A DNA stretch of 64,000 nt from an uncultured Parolsenella sp. (GCF_934660935.1 NZ_CAKUIH010000008.1:1-64000); one strand, 5' to 3'. Positions 33,221 to 42,854 are shown, counted from the stretch's first letter. Numbers and translations: made by a program. Notes: a model not told the origin generated them from the letters alone.

Positions 33221-34048
33221 CTAGCTCTGCTCCCGCACGATCTGCTCGATCAGCTGTGCCACGGAGTCGTCCGCGGCGTCGCCAATCAGGAAGTGCGCGG
33301 CCTCCTTGGCCTCCGGCGTCGCGCTCGCGACTGCGTAGGAGTGCGGCACCTTCTCGAGGAGCGTCACGTCGTTTTCCGAGTCTCCGATAAAAGCGATCTC
33401 GTCTAGTGTGATCCCAAGGCTGCCGAGCAGCGCGTCGAGCCCGTTCACCTTGCTCCAGCCGGCTGGAACAACATCCAGGAAAAACGGGGCGGGCGCTGGG
33501 AAATCAAGCTCTGGGCAGGCTTCCTTGCATTGGCTCCGAACGACTTCCGTCGGGGCGGAGTCGACGTTGACGAAGATACCAGCGGTGATGACGTCGCGGT
33601 TGGTGGGCACATCTCCGGGCGTCATGTCCCTTCCGGAGTCCTCGACGACCCCCAGGGCGAATTCGTCATCGGGCTCGACGCCGCAGAGGAACTGCTCGCA
33701 GCGCATGCCCGTCTCGTCGGCATCGGCGACTAGCCAGAGCGATGTCCCCGCGTAGGGGCGCACGGCACCCTCGAGTTTGACGAGAGCCTCCGTCGAGAGC
33801 GTCTTTTTGAACACGAGCTTGCCGTCGGAGAAGACCTTCTTTCCGTTGGCCATGATGCCGGTTGAGAAACAACGCGCATCGCCGTCAAAGGCATCGGCGA
33901 GATCGACGTAGTCGCGGCCGCTGGCCGGACCAAACGAGATTCCCGCCGCAAGGGCGGAGAGAATCGCCTGGTGCGTGCGCTCCGATATGACTCTCGAGCC
34001 AAAAGGCAACAGGGTTCCGTCCATGTCTGCGAGGATGAGCTTGATCAT
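33221..34048 (-). CDS. Cof-type HAD phosphatase
   Basis: This 275-residue HAD hydrolase of the Cof/class IIB group has motif I LADMDGTLL (residues 6-14), motif II in PASGRDY, Lys in motif III (WSKVNGLDALL) and motif IV IGDSENDVTLL. A type IIB cap lies between. These enzymes dephosphorylate sugar phosphates or flavin/PLP intermediates. The ATG chosen follows AGGAGGCGGC. It is a single-gene unit beside the RpiR regulator, on the same strand. Confidence 0.88.
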   Translation of the reverse strand: MIKLILADMDGTLLPFGSRVISERTHQAILSALAAGISFGPASGRDYVDLADAFDGDARCFSTGIMANGKKVFSDGKLVFKKTLSTEALVKLEGAVRPYAGTSLWLVADADETGMRCEQFLCGVEPDDEFALGVVEDSGRDMTPGDVPTNRDVITAGIFVNVDSAPTEVVRSQCKEACPELDFPAPAPFFLDVVPAGWSKVNGLDALLGSLGITLDEIAFIGDSENDVTLLEKVPHSYAVASATPEAKEAAHFLIGDAADDSVAQLIEQIVREQS

Positions 34049-34239
34049 GCCGCCTCCTATGCCCCCGCTCGTGCGGTTGGCCATTTATCTGCGTGACGCT
34101 GACTGTGCTGTGTGCCGTGTGCGCTGGTACCAACCGCGCGCGTTGATGTCGCGCGTTGCTGCCGCGCGTTGGTGCCGGCCGTGCCCCACGCATGCGCGCC
34201 GCACGGCCGGCGCACCCTTTTGCGTCGGCGCCCGTCGAC

Positions 34240-35103
34240 CTAGCTGTATTGCCTGTCTCCCATAAGGTTCTTCGAGATGATCCTATTGAGTTCGACGGGG
34301 TCGTCCCAGCAAGAGACGAGGAAGAGGAACAGCAGCTCGATAATGAAGTTGATCGAGTTGTGGGAGAAATAAATCTCGCTCCCGACGATGGCTCGGTCGC
34401 GCGAAACGGCTCGAATGATATGCGTTGCGCGTTTTGCGAGGGGTGTATCGGGACTGTCGGTGATCATCACGATGGGGGTATTCGAGTCCTCGGCGGAGTC
34501 AAAGAGGTTGACGAGGCGCTTCGAGTATCCAGACGTTGAAATGACGAGCAAGACATCATTTTCCGTGAGGTTAGCGGCGACGGAAGCCATGGCCTCAGTG
34601 GTGCTGGGGCAAAAGGCCCTAACCCCAACTTGCGAGAGCTTGAACGCCGCGTTCGCGCCCATGCTGATTGTGTTGCCCACGCCGGCAACCAAAACGAGGT
34701 TGGCATTGTGAAGCAGATTAACAACAGCCGCAAAGTCATCGGAGTCAATGAGCGAGGTCGTCTCGGCGAGCTCTTTGACCTTGTGCGACAAAACGTACTT
34801 GATTGATCCCTCGATGTCATCGAGGGTGACCTTGCCGCCGGTGGCCTTCTCTTCGCCGGATGCCCTGCTGATTGAGATACCTAGGGCCAGACGCATATCC
34901 GAGTACGTTCGGTAGTCGAGGGTCCTAGCGAACCTCGAGACGGACGCCGGTGACGTACCGGTCTCCGCTGCCAGTTCGCGAACGGTCATCGCCGCGACGT
35001 CAGACGGATGGTCGAGTACGTATGACGCGATTGCCTTTTCTGAGGGGGATAGGCTGCTCATGACCGCACAGATGTGGCTGAGCACGTCCCCTGTCTTATC
35101 CAT
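34240..35103 (-). CDS. RpiR/MurR family regulator of PTS locus 1
   Basis: This 287-residue RpiR protein has an N-terminal HTH_6 (residues 1-78, VRELAAETGTSPASVSRFARTL) and a C-terminal SIS sugar-phosphate isomerase domain (VLVAGVGNTISMGANAAFKL, VISTSGYSKRLVNL). It should sense a phosphorylated sugar. It is divergent from the MFS permease and PTS genes across a 294 bp gap that holds TGAAAC/GTTTCA-type palindromes, so it is the likely regulator of that operon. Confidence 0.9.
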   Translation of the reverse strand: MDKTGDVLSHICAVMSSLSPSEKAIASYVLDHPSDVAAMTVRELAAETGTSPASVSRFARTLDYRTYSDMRLALGISISRASGEEKATGGKVTLDDIEGSIKYVLSHKVKELAETTSLIDSDDFAAVVNLLHNANLVLVAGVGNTISMGANAAFKLSQVGVRAFCPSTTEAMASVAANLTENDVLLVISTSGYSKRLVNLFDSAEDSNTPIVMITDSPDTPLAKRATHIIRAVSRDRAIVGSEIYFSHNSINFIIELLFLFLVSCWDDPVELNRIISKNLMGDRQYS

Positions 35104-35181
35104 GGTTACTCCTTACCCCTGGTTTGGTTTGTATGTTAGGGCAAGCGAGATGAAAACCGGGCAAGTTATTCCAAGAATTAC

Positions 35182-35194
35182 GAAACAGCGTTTC
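35182..35194. promoter_or_regulatory. Candidate RpiR operator
   Basis: GAAACAGCGTTTC is a palindrome with a three-base centre. Related half-sites (GTGAAAC near 35272, GAAACATG near 35297, GTTTCAGG near 35334) follow in the same gap. RpiR proteins often bind such paired GAAA/TTTC sites. Confidence 0.5.
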
Positions 35195-35397
35195 ACCGTC
35201 GATTTACTACCGTTCGCGGCAAACCGACGCCTCTGGGGCGGAATCGCAGCGTGAGTGGCTATCTTATGAGCCGTGAAACAACAGCACAAAGAACATGAAA
35301 CATGTGAACGAAGTTCCAATACTAAGTAACAACGTTTCAGGTTCAGTTCAGAGAAAGCGCCGTCAGACGAGACGCGAGCGGCCGGGAGGAGGGGAAC

Positions 35398-36603
35398 ATG
35401 GCACAGCCTGGCAAGAAGGAGACCGGCATGGTCACGTTGTTCTTCGCGAACGTCCTCTACTGGGTCTGCGCCGGCGTGTACTCGCCGTTCCTCTCCGCTC
35501 ACTACACGAGCCTCGGGCTCACCGCCGCCGAGACCGGCATCCTCCTCGCGGCGACTCCGGTGTGCGCCCTCGTCATCCAGCCGCTCTGGTCGACGACCGC
35601 CGACAAGCTCGGGCGTCGCCGCGCGGTCATCGTGGTCCTGTGCCTGGCCGCCGCGGTCCTCGCTCCTCTGTACTACCTCGCCAAGACGTTCATCCCGGTC
35701 CTTCTCGTGACCTTCGCGTTCTCGGCGTTCTTCTCGGGTCTTCTGCCCCTGAGCGACTCCCTCGTTATCGAACTCGCGGATCGTTCTGGTCTTGACTTCT
35801 CCCGCATCCGCATGGGCGGCACCATCGGCTATGCCATCGTTGTCTTGATCGTTGGCCGGCTGCTTGATGTGGCTCCGCAGATCCAGTTTGCGGTGGTCTC
35901 CGCCGCCCTGGTGGTTTTCGCGGCCCACATGTGGCGCCTTCCCGAGGCGGGCGCTCGCGCCACTGCCGCGGACGCACCCAAGGTGGCTCACGGAAAGGGT
36001 CTCCTCTCGCTGTTCACCAGCAACGAGATTGCCTTCGTCTTGGTCTTCGCCTTTATCAGCTCGGCCGCGATCGGCTTCATCGGGGCGTTTCTTGGCCGCT
36101 ATGCGGTCGAGCTGGGCGAGGGTCAGAACCTCGTGGGCGTGATGAGCGCCGTCTCCGCTGCGAGCGAGATTCCCATCCTGCTCGTCTCCTCCAAGCTCGT
36201 TAAGCGCTTCGGCGAGATGAACCTCCTGATCTTCTCCTGCTTCATGGCGGCGCTCAGGCTCGTACTCGTGGGCACCGGCATCGTTCCGGTCATGATTTGC
36301 GGCCAGCTCCTCCAGAGCGTGAGCTACATGACCGTGTACTACTCCTGCGTTACCTACATCGCCAATCACACCTACGAGGATTGCCGCGCCCGAGGTCAGA
36401 GCGCCTTCGCGATGGTCCAGAGCGGTCTGTCCGTTGTGGTTGCGAACCTGTTTGGCGGTTGGGCGTGCGACGCATTTGGCACGCATACGGGTTTCCTGAT
36501 CTTCGCCCTCGTTTCAACGATTGCTGCGGTCGTTGCTCTTGTGGCGTACACAGCGTGGCGTCGCAACGCGGCGCCACAGTCTGAGACCCAGACGGCTGCA
36601 TAA
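35398..36603 (+). CDS. MFS permease (MFS_1-like / LacY-related)
   Basis: This 401-residue protein has 12 predicted membrane segments. The N-terminal half begins FFANVLYWVCAGVYSPFLSAHYTSLGL, and the loop 2-3 signature is STTADKLGRRRAVI. FSRIRMGGTIGYAI matches the MFS_1-like group, which includes oligosaccharide and nucleoside proton symporters. A sugar or glycoside is the probable substrate from its place at the head of PTS locus 1. GGGAGGAGGGGAAC precedes the ATG. The 143 bp gap to the aldolase gene has no obvious terminator. Confidence 0.88.
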   Translation: MAQPGKKETGMVTLFFANVLYWVCAGVYSPFLSAHYTSLGLTAAETGILLAATPVCALVIQPLWSTTADKLGRRRAVIVVLCLAAAVLAPLYYLAKTFIPVLLVTFAFSAFFSGLLPLSDSLVIELADRSGLDFSRIRMGGTIGYAIVVLIVGRLLDVAPQIQFAVVSAALVVFAAHMWRLPEAGARATAADAPKVAHGKGLLSLFTSNEIAFVLVFAFISSAAIGFIGAFLGRYAVELGEGQNLVGVMSAVSAASEIPILLVSSKLVKRFGEMNLLIFSCFMAALRLVLVGTGIVPVMICGQLLQSVSYMTVYYSCVTYIANHTYEDCRARGQSAFAMVQSGLSVVVANLFGGWACDAFGTHTGFLIFALVSTIAAVVALVAYTAWRRNAAPQSETQTAA

Positions 36604-36746
36604 CTCCGCTCCATCAGCGTTTCCGCACTTCAGCACTGCGCTTCGATGCCGCAACTCAGCGGCCCCGCACTTTACTTCGTGTTCAACCAGCTGACGAGCT
36701 GAGAACTGTCCGATCCAATGGTTATCCAGGTGAAAGGAAGACAAAG

Positions 36747-37601
36747 ATGTCTCTCATCAAGGTCAACGAGCTTCTTCAGCATGCGACCGAGCACCACTAC
36801 GGCGTGCCCGCCATCAACGTCATCAACACGGAGACCATCCGTTACGCGATCCAGGCCGCCGAGGATGAGCACATGCCCATCATCATCCAGTACTGGCCCG
36901 GCTTCGAGGACCACTGCGCCCTCGACATCATCGCCTTCGCCGCCCGCTACTACGCCGAGCGTGCCAGCGTGCCCGTCGCCGTCCACCAGGATCACTCCGC
37001 CGGCTACGAGATCGCCGTCAAGGGCGTCAAGGCTGGCTTCCCCTCCGTCATGGTCGACGGCTCCTCGCTTCCCTATGAGGAGAACTTCCAGCTCACGAAG
37101 GAAGTCGTCCAGGTTGCCAAGATCTTCGACGTCGACATCGAGGCCGAGCTCGGCCACGTCGGCAACGGCTCCGACGCGAACGACTTCGTGAACAGCGATC
37201 ACTACACCGACCCGAACCTCGCCGAGGAGTTCGTCGAGGGCACGGGCTGCGGCTCGCTCGCCATCGCTGTGGGCAACGCGCACGGTCCGTACGTCAAGGT
37301 CCCGAACCTCGACATGGAGCGCATCAAGGCCTGCAGGGAGGCCGTCAGCGTGCCTCTCGTCATGCACGGTTGCTCCGACATTCCCGACGAGCAGCTCCAG
37401 GAGGCCGTGAACCTCGGCATGAGCAAGTTCAACATCGCCACCGAGTACTTCCGCTCCATGTACCGCGCCTTCGAGAAGGACATCAACTCTGGCAAGAACG
37501 ACGGCAACGGCGTTGGCCTCCTGATGGACGCCGCCCCCGACATGCGCGCCTTCGTCGCCAGCAAGATTCAGCTCCTGAACCCGAACCACTACTCGCTCTA
37601 G
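36747..37601 (+). CDS. Class II fructose/tagatose-bisphosphate aldolase family protein
   Basis: This 284-residue TIM-barrel aldolase is zinc-dependent. Asp82-His83 in VAVHQDHSAGYE are the catalytic Asp and first zinc ligand. Further ligands appear in GNAHGPY and VMHGCSDIPD. IEAELGHVGNG is the metal-binding glutamate region. The family covers fructose-1,6-, tagatose-1,6- and ketose-1-phosphate aldolases. Being just upstream of the PTS genes, it most likely cleaves the imported sugar after a second phosphorylation. GTGAAAGGAAG precedes the ATG. Confidence 0.92.
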   Translation: MSLIKVNELLQHATEHHYGVPAINVINTETIRYAIQAAEDEHMPIIIQYWPGFEDHCALDIIAFAARYYAERASVPVAVHQDHSAGYEIAVKGVKAGFPSVMVDGSSLPYEENFQLTKEVVQVAKIFDVDIEAELGHVGNGSDANDFVNSDHYTDPNLAEEFVEGTGCGSLAIAVGNAHGPYVKVPNLDMERIKACREAVSVPLVMHGCSDIPDEQLQEAVNLGMSKFNIATEYFRSMYRAFEKDINSGKNDGNGVGLLMDAAPDMRAFVASKIQLLNPNHYSL

Positions 37602-37611
37602 GAGGGGCTTG

Positions 37612-38040
37612 ATGAAGAAGATTCTTGTCGCGTCGCACGGCCACCTCGCAAGCGGAATCAGGAGCTCGATCGAGATCCTGACCGGCATGTCCAATCTGGT
37701 GGAAGCGGTTGACTGCTACGTCGACGACACGGACTTCACACCGCGTATCGAAGCCTTCATTGACTCGGTGGGCCCTGATGACGACGCGGTCATCTTCACC
37801 GACATCTACGGTGGCTCCGTCTTCCAGAAGGTCGTCCTCATGGAGCCGGAGAAGCACGGAATCGTCCACGTCACCGGCATGAATCTCGGCCTCGTGATCG
37901 AGACGCTCATCAGCGCAGAGCCGGTCACGGCAGAGTCGCTCAAGCAGAGCATTGAACTTGCGAGGCAAACGATGCAGGTAGTGGAGCCGCCGAACAGCGT
38001 TTCGGACGATGGGGAATCCGACGGCGACTTCTTTGACTAA
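37612..38040 (+). CDS. PTS mannose-family EIIA subunit
   Basis: This 142-residue cytoplasmic phosphocarrier has phospho-accepting His9 in ILVASHGHLASG, with the Asp-rich second strand VIFTDIYGGSVFQ. It receives phosphate from HPr and hands it to the EIIB two genes on. The ATG follows GGAGGGGC 10 bp after the aldolase stop, so they are in one operon. The C-terminal 20 residues are acidic and variable. Confidence 0.9.
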   Translation: MKKILVASHGHLASGIRSSIEILTGMSNLVEAVDCYVDDTDFTPRIEAFIDSVGPDDDAVIFTDIYGGSVFQKVVLMEPEKHGIVHVTGMNLGLVIETLISAEPVTAESLKQSIELARQTMQVVEPPNSVSDDGESDGDFFD

Positions 38041-38073
38041 CGGTCTATTCAATACGTGGGGAAGGGAACGGCA

Positions 38074-38577
38074 ATGATTGTTCAGGTTCGAGTCGATGAT
38101 CGTCTGATTCACGGGCAGGTCGCCCTGGTGTGGACCAAGGAGCTCAACACCACCAGGATCATCGTCGCCAACAAGCACGCGGTGGAGAGCGATGCCCTTC
38201 GCATGACGCTTTCCATGGGCACGCCGGCGGGCCAGAAGCTGCTCGTCAAGGACGTTCCGGATGCCTGCCGCATCGCGAACGACCCGCGTGCGGATTCCAT
38301 GCGCATCTTCGCGCTCACCAACTGCGTACGCGACGTGCTGGAGTTGGTCAAGGGTGCCCCGGGCAAGATCGAGGGCGTGAACGTGGCCAACGTCGGTCGC
38401 TTCGACAAGTCTGACCCCGCCACCAAGGTCGCCCTTAACGACACGATCATGCTCAACCCGGACGAGCTTGCCGCAGCCAAGGAGCTTTGCGAGCAGGGTA
38501 TTCCGGTCTTCCATCAGCTCATCCCGTCTCACACCAGGACTCCTCTCAAGAGCCTGATCGAGGCGGCGGAGAAGTAA
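38074..38577 (+). CDS. PTS mannose-family EIIB subunit
   Basis: This 167-residue EIIB has its active His13 in VRVDDRLIHGQVALVW. The rest follows the family alpha/beta fold (RIIVANKHAVESD, GVNVANVGRFD, IMLNPDELAA). It phosphorylates the sugar bound by EIIC/EIID. The ATG at 38074 has GGGGAAGGG upstream; an upstream in-frame GTG adds six non-conserved residues. Confidence 0.92.
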   Translation: MIVQVRVDDRLIHGQVALVWTKELNTTRIIVANKHAVESDALRMTLSMGTPAGQKLLVKDVPDACRIANDPRADSMRIFALTNCVRDVLELVKGAPGKIEGVNVANVGRFDKSDPATKVALNDTIMLNPDELAAAKELCEQGIPVFHQLIPSHTRTPLKSLIEAAEK

Positions 38578-38616
38578 GGGGCTGGCCATCTGGCCAGACG
38601 AGGGAAAGGAAGTCAA

Positions 38617-39429
38617 ATGATTGGGTTGGCAGTAATGGCCTGGTTGACCGTGCTGATTTGCTACGGTGGTAACTGGGTTCTCGGTCAGTGCATGATCGAG
38701 CGTCCTCTTGTGGTTGGCCTTGTTGCAGGCCTCCTGATGGGCGATGTCAAGACCGGTGTCATCATCGGTGCCTCTCTTGAGGCGATCTTCATGGGCGCGG
38801 TGAACATCGGTGGCGCTATCTCCGCCGAGCCCGTTACCGCGACCGCTCTCGCCGTCGCCTTCACCGTTGGCGCTGGCATTGACCAGGGCGCGGCCATCAC
38901 GCTGGCTGTTCCCGTGGGCGTCGTCACCGCGTTCCTCTCGATCTTCATGAACAACGTGTTCCTCGCGTTCTTCGCGGCCACCTTTGACAAGATGGCCGCC
39001 GAGGGCAACGAGAAGGGCCTCGCTGTTCAGCACTTCGTCCTCTGGTTCGTTAAGTACGCCGCCTTTGGCCTCATCGCCTTCCTCGGCGTTTACCTTGGTG
39101 CCGAGCCCGTTGCCGCTATCGTCAACCAGATTCCGGCCAACGTCATGAACGGCCTCAACGCCGTGGGCGCCCTCCTGCCCGCCGTTGGTATGGCGCTCCT
39201 GCTCCAGATGCTCTGGAGCACCGAGCTCAGCATCTACTTCTTCCTGGGCTTCACGCTCTACCAGTACCTCGGCCTCCCGATGATCGCCATCGCCGTCCTC
39301 GGCGTCATCATCGCGATCGCCTCCGCCCTCCGCGACAAGGAGATCTTCGACCTCACCAAGAAGGGCGTGTCCACCCAGGCCGTTTCCGGCGACTCTGCAA
39401 CCAGCGACGAGGAGGATTTCTTCGCATGA
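38617..39429 (+). CDS. PTS mannose-family EIIC subunit
   Basis: This 270-residue membrane protein has the EIIC-man signature: QCMIERPLVVGLVAGLLMGD, TGVIIGASLEAIFMG, and the long conserved stretch GGAISAEPVTATALA. It forms the transport channel with EIID. The acidic C-terminal tail (DSATSDEEDFFA) is cytoplasmic. AGGGAAAGGAAG precedes the ATG. It overlaps the EIID gene by 4 nt. Confidence 0.92.
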   Translation: MIGLAVMAWLTVLICYGGNWVLGQCMIERPLVVGLVAGLLMGDVKTGVIIGASLEAIFMGAVNIGGAISAEPVTATALAVAFTVGAGIDQGAAITLAVPVGVVTAFLSIFMNNVFLAFFAATFDKMAAEGNEKGLAVQHFVLWFVKYAAFGLIAFLGVYLGAEPVAAIVNQIPANVMNGLNAVGALLPAVGMALLLQMLWSTELSIYFFLGFTLYQYLGLPMIAIAVLGVIIAIASALRDKEIFDLTKKGVSTQAVSGDSATSDEEDFFA

Positions 39430-40262
39430 GCAACCTGACCAAGAATGTGAGCCCTGAAGACAAGAAGATGCTCAACAGCATTTTCCTGCGCTCCTTCTCC
39501 GTGTTCGCTTCCTGCGCCGGCGGTTCCGTCAAGGCTGGCGCCGACGGCTGGCTGTATTCCGTCCAGCCCGCGCTTAACCGCTACTACGCCGATGACCCCG
39601 AGGCTCGCGCCGACGCCATGAAGCGTCACACGACCTGGTATAACATCACCCAGAACGTCGGCACGTTCGCCATGGGCCTCGTTGCCTCCATGGAGAGGGA
39701 GAACTCCGAGCACGATGACTTCGATACCGAGTCCATCGACGGTATCAAGGTCTCCCTCATGGGCCCGATGTCCGGTATCGGCGATGCAATCTTCTGGGGC
39801 GTCCTGCGTGTCATCGCCGCCGGCATTGGCATCAACCTCGCCATGAGCGGCTCGCCCCTCGGCGCGATCATGTTCCTGCTGATCTACAACATCCCGTCGA
39901 TTCTCTGCCGTTACTTCATGACCTACCTCGGCTTCAGCATGGGCACCAACTTCATCTCCGAGATGTACGAGGGCGGCCTCATGAAGCTCATCACCAAGGC
40001 CACCTCCACGATCGGCCTCGTGATGATCGGCGCCATGACCGCGGCGAACGTCAGGTTCAACACGATCCTGTCCATCCCGGTCCAGGATTCTGACCCGGTC
40101 ATGATCCAGACCTACCTCGACTCCATCTTCAAGGGCCTCGTGCCCCTGGCCCTCACGCTCGTCGTCCTGTGGCTCCTGCGCAAGAAGAACGTCAACGTCA
40201 ACATCATCCTGGTTGGCATCATGGTTCTCGCGCTCGTCCTCGGCCTCGTGGGCATCGTGTAA
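39426..40262 (+). CDS. PTS mannose-family EIID subunit
   Basis: This 278-residue EIID subunit starts with a cytoplasmic N terminus carrying the FLRSFSVFASCAGGSVKAGADGW and TQNVGTFAMGLVASME motifs. The GPMSGIGDAIFWG segment and C-terminal membrane helices follow. It completes the IIA-IIB-IIC-IID set of locus 1, so this operon encodes a full mannose-family transporter. A hairpin lies after its stop. Confidence 0.92.
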   Translation: MSNLTKNVSPEDKKMLNSIFLRSFSVFASCAGGSVKAGADGWLYSVQPALNRYYADDPEARADAMKRHTTWYNITQNVGTFAMGLVASMERENSEHDDFDTESIDGIKVSLMGPMSGIGDAIFWGVLRVIAAGIGINLAMSGSPLGAIMFLLIYNIPSILCRYFMTYLGFSMGTNFISEMYEGGLMKLITKATSTIGLVMIGAMTAANVRFNTILSIPVQDSDPVMIQTYLDSIFKGLVPLALTLVVLWLLRKKNVNVNIILVGIMVLALVLGLVGIV

Positions 40263-40307
40263 GGCGGCTTCAGGGATATCCGAAGCTTGTTCAAGGTAAT
40301 TCCTGGC

Positions 40308-40340
40308 GGCACGCGTTCGAGCGCTTTCGACGCGTGCCGT
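40308..40340 (+). other. Intercistronic hairpin after EIID
   Basis: CGGCACGCGTTCGA (40308-40321) pairs with TCGACGCGTGCCG (40328-40340) apart from one bulged T. TCCTATT follows. It could reduce transcription into the aldo/keto reductase gene or protect the 3' end of the PTS message. Confidence 0.55.
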
Positions 40341-40359
40341 CCTATTAGAAGGGGAAACT

Positions 40360-41307
40360 ATGCGCTACACGCACCTCAAGAACTCTGACGTTGACGTCTC
40401 CCAGCTCGCCGTGGGCACCTGGGCGATCGGCGGCGACTCCTTTGGCGAGAACGACGGCGACGCGGCCAGCATGTCCGCCATCCGCACGATGCTCGAGCAC
40501 GGCGTCAACCTTGTCGACACCGCTCCGTGCTATGGCAATGGCACGTCCGAGAAGATCGTTGGCAACGCGCTCAGGGGCATCGACCGCGAGAGCTACCTCC
40601 TCTCGACCAAGGTTGGCCTCATCACCAGTGCCAACGGCTATGACCGCGACTCCTCGTTCAAGAACATCATGAGGGAGGTCGAGAGCTCGCTGCGCAACCT
40701 CCGCACTGACTACATCGACTTCTACTTCGTGCACTGGCCGGATGCCAAGACCCCGTTCTCCGAGACGATGTGCGCCCTCCAGCTCCTCAAGGAGCAGGGC
40801 AAGATCCGCCACATCGGCGTCTCCAACTTCACGACGGAGATGATCGAGGAGTGCGAGAAGGTCGCCCAGGTCGACGTCCAGCAGCCGCCCTACTCCATGG
40901 TCGATCGTTCCTCCGAGGACCTTATCAAGTGGGGTTACGAGCGCGGCATCGACTCCTTCACCTATGGGTCCCTTGGCGCGGGCATCCTTTCCGGCAAGTT
41001 CCGTGAGCTGCCGAAGTTCGAGGAGGGCGACGTCCGCGGCGGCTTCTACGACTACTTCCAGGAGCCCAAGTTCTCGCGCGTCCAGGAGCTGCTCAAGGTC
41101 ATGGACGAGATCGCCGAGGCTCACGATAAGCCCGTGGCGCAGGTCGCCGTGAACTGGAGCACCCAGAAGGAGTACGTGGGCACCGCTCTCGTAGGCGTGC
41201 GCACGGACGCCCACGCGATCCAGAACTGCGAGACGTTCGAGTGGGAGCTTTCCGCCGATGAGATGGCCAAGCTCGACGCCAAGCTCGACGAGCTGAAGAT
41301 CGGCTAA
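40360..41307 (+). CDS. Aldo/keto reductase
   Basis: This 315-residue NADPH-dependent barrel has the catalytic tetrad visible as Asp and Tyr in LVDTAPCYGNGTSE, Lys in LLSTKVGL and His in FYFVHWPDAK. The cofactor-binding end reads TALVGVRTDAHAIQNCE. It probably reduces or oxidises a sugar aldehyde. GAAGGGGAAAC precedes the ATG. It is followed after 2 bp by the hydrolase gene and so belongs to locus 1. Confidence 0.9.
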   Translation: MRYTHLKNSDVDVSQLAVGTWAIGGDSFGENDGDAASMSAIRTMLEHGVNLVDTAPCYGNGTSEKIVGNALRGIDRESYLLSTKVGLITSANGYDRDSSFKNIMREVESSLRNLRTDYIDFYFVHWPDAKTPFSETMCALQLLKEQGKIRHIGVSNFTTEMIEECEKVAQVDVQQPPYSMVDRSSEDLIKWGYERGIDSFTYGSLGAGILSGKFRELPKFEEGDVRGGFYDYFQEPKFSRVQELLKVMDEIAEAHDKPVAQVAVNWSTQKEYVGTALVGVRTDAHAIQNCETFEWELSADEMAKLDAKLDELKIG

Positions 41308-41309
41308 TC

Positions 41310-42401
41310 ATGGAAGCCGAGGAGAGGAAGTACCCCACTTCCGAGCTTGAAGTACTTGAGCGTGGAGTCAGGGAGGTCGTCGAGCCTAACGGCCTGAAGC
41401 TTGTGCTGAAGCCCGTGCCGGGTGACGACCGCGAGCACGTGCTCGACCCGCGCGTCTATGCTCGTGCGCACGCGAAGCTCGCTGCGGCTCCTGCGGCAGG
41501 GTCGGCGCCGGCCGGACCGGTGGACGTGATCGCGTGGCGCTCTGCACCCAACAAAGAGACCCATGTCGTGAGGGGCGCGAACGTTGCCAAGAAGACCGTC
41601 GTCATGAACTTTGGCGACAGGGGCATCCCGCTGCACATCTTCACGCCGGAGGGGCATGAGGATGGGTCCGCCGCGCTCGTGTTCATCCATGGCGGCGGCT
41701 TTATGGTGGGCAACATCGGCCAGTACGAGAACTGCCTGCGCGACATCGTGGAGCGTACGGGTTGCGTCGCGATCTATCCGGAGTATCGTCTGTCTCCCGA
41801 GACGATGTTCCCGGGCGGCGTCGAGGACTGCGTGAAGACGCTCGACTGGCTTGTCGATCACGCTGACGAGTTGGGCGTTGATGCGACTCGTATTGCCGTG
41901 GCTGGCGACTCTGCGGGCGGTAGCCTGACGAATGCCGTCGTGCTCGAGGGCTCTCACGCGGATAGGATCAAGGCGGTTGTCGAGCTTTACCCGCTCGTTG
42001 ACGGTGGTCCTATTCCGGATGAGTGGTCCTACGACCTGTACGAGATCGTGGATGAGCAGAGGGCCGAGGCTCTGAGCAGGGTTGATCGCATTCGCCTCGC
42101 CAACGACGACCTGCCGCCCATGTACGTCAACGGCGACATGGACAAGATGCTCGATCCGTTGATTTCCGCACTGCTCGCGGAGGACGTGAGCATGTATCCG
42201 CGTACGGTCATCATCTCTTCCGAATATGACTACCTGCGCTATCAAGACGAGCTCTTCGCGAAGAAGCTACAGGACGCGGACGTTGACGTTACCGCGATTC
42301 GCTACTGTGGCTGCGACCACGGCTTCTTTGAGACGTATGGCGTGATGCCCCAGGCGGAGGACGTCTGTCGCGTCATCTCCGGGGAGATTGCGAAGATCTA
42401 A
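41310..42401 (+). CDS. HSL-type alpha/beta hydrolase (esterase)
   Basis: This 363-residue hydrolase has the oxyanion motif FIHGGGFMVGN, the nucleophile elbow VAGDSAGGSLTN, the Asp in VNGDMDKMLDPL and the catalytic His in GCDHGFFETYG. The ~100 residues before HGGG form a cap-like N terminus. As the last gene of locus 1 it may remove acyl groups from a sugar ester (inference). A terminator and element copy B follow. Confidence 0.88.
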   Translation: MEAEERKYPTSELEVLERGVREVVEPNGLKLVLKPVPGDDREHVLDPRVYARAHAKLAAAPAAGSAPAGPVDVIAWRSAPNKETHVVRGANVAKKTVVMNFGDRGIPLHIFTPEGHEDGSAALVFIHGGGFMVGNIGQYENCLRDIVERTGCVAIYPEYRLSPETMFPGGVEDCVKTLDWLVDHADELGVDATRIAVAGDSAGGSLTNAVVLEGSHADRIKAVVELYPLVDGGPIPDEWSYDLYEIVDEQRAEALSRVDRIRLANDDLPPMYVNGDMDKMLDPLISALLAEDVSMYPRTVIISSEYDYLRYQDELFAKKLQDADVDVTAIRYCGCDHGFFETYGVMPQAEDVCRVISGEIAKI

Positions 42402-42438
42402 GGGCTTGCTGCAGCGGGCTCGCGGGGGGGGTTGCCTG

Positions 42439-42476
42439 GCCTGGCCGGACGCATTGCGCGTCTGGCCAGGCTTTTT
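42439..42476 (+). terminator. Rho-independent terminator of PTS locus 1
   Basis: CCTGGCCGGACGC (42440-42452) pairs with GCGTCTGGCCAGG (42458-42470) with one G-U pair and is followed by CTTTTTG. Confidence 0.85.
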
Positions 42477-42615
42477 GTGTCTGGAGCGCGGGACGGGCGG
42501 CGCCGTGCTCTGGGCGGGCGCCGGGGTGCGACGGCGATACTGGGGCGACGGGCGCGCCGCGCTCATGGAGGCGGCGGCCTATTTGCGTTGAGGTTGTCTT
42601 CCGGTCTGTTATGAG

Positions 42616-42854
42616 ACTATCCCTTAATAGTTATTTCCGCGCTGATGGTCAAAAACACCATCTTGGCGTATGGTCCGCTGCTTGTAGTGGCCAACTTGCT
42701 TGACCACGGTCAAACAAGTGGGTCGTGAATCGCGTGTTTTAGCGCTTGCGAGTGATCGAACGCTTCCATTTGGGTCCTTTCGGGGTGGCTGTTGGCCTGT
42801 CCGCGCGTCTGAACGGCTCGCGTGCGTACGCCAAGATGGTCTTTTTGACCACCC
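42616..42854 (+). repeat. Interspersed inverted-end element, copy B
   Basis: It begins ACTATCCCTTAATAG (42616-42630). The left arm is GATGGTCAAAAACACCATCT then TGGCGTA (42644-42670), and the right arm is GCGTACGCCAAGATGGTCTT then TTTGACCACC (42824-42853). An inner hairpin, CAACTTGCTTGACC / GGTCAAACAAGTGG, lies near 42691-42721. It stands between PTS loci 1 and 2, downstream of the hydrolase gene and in its direction. Confidence 0.85.
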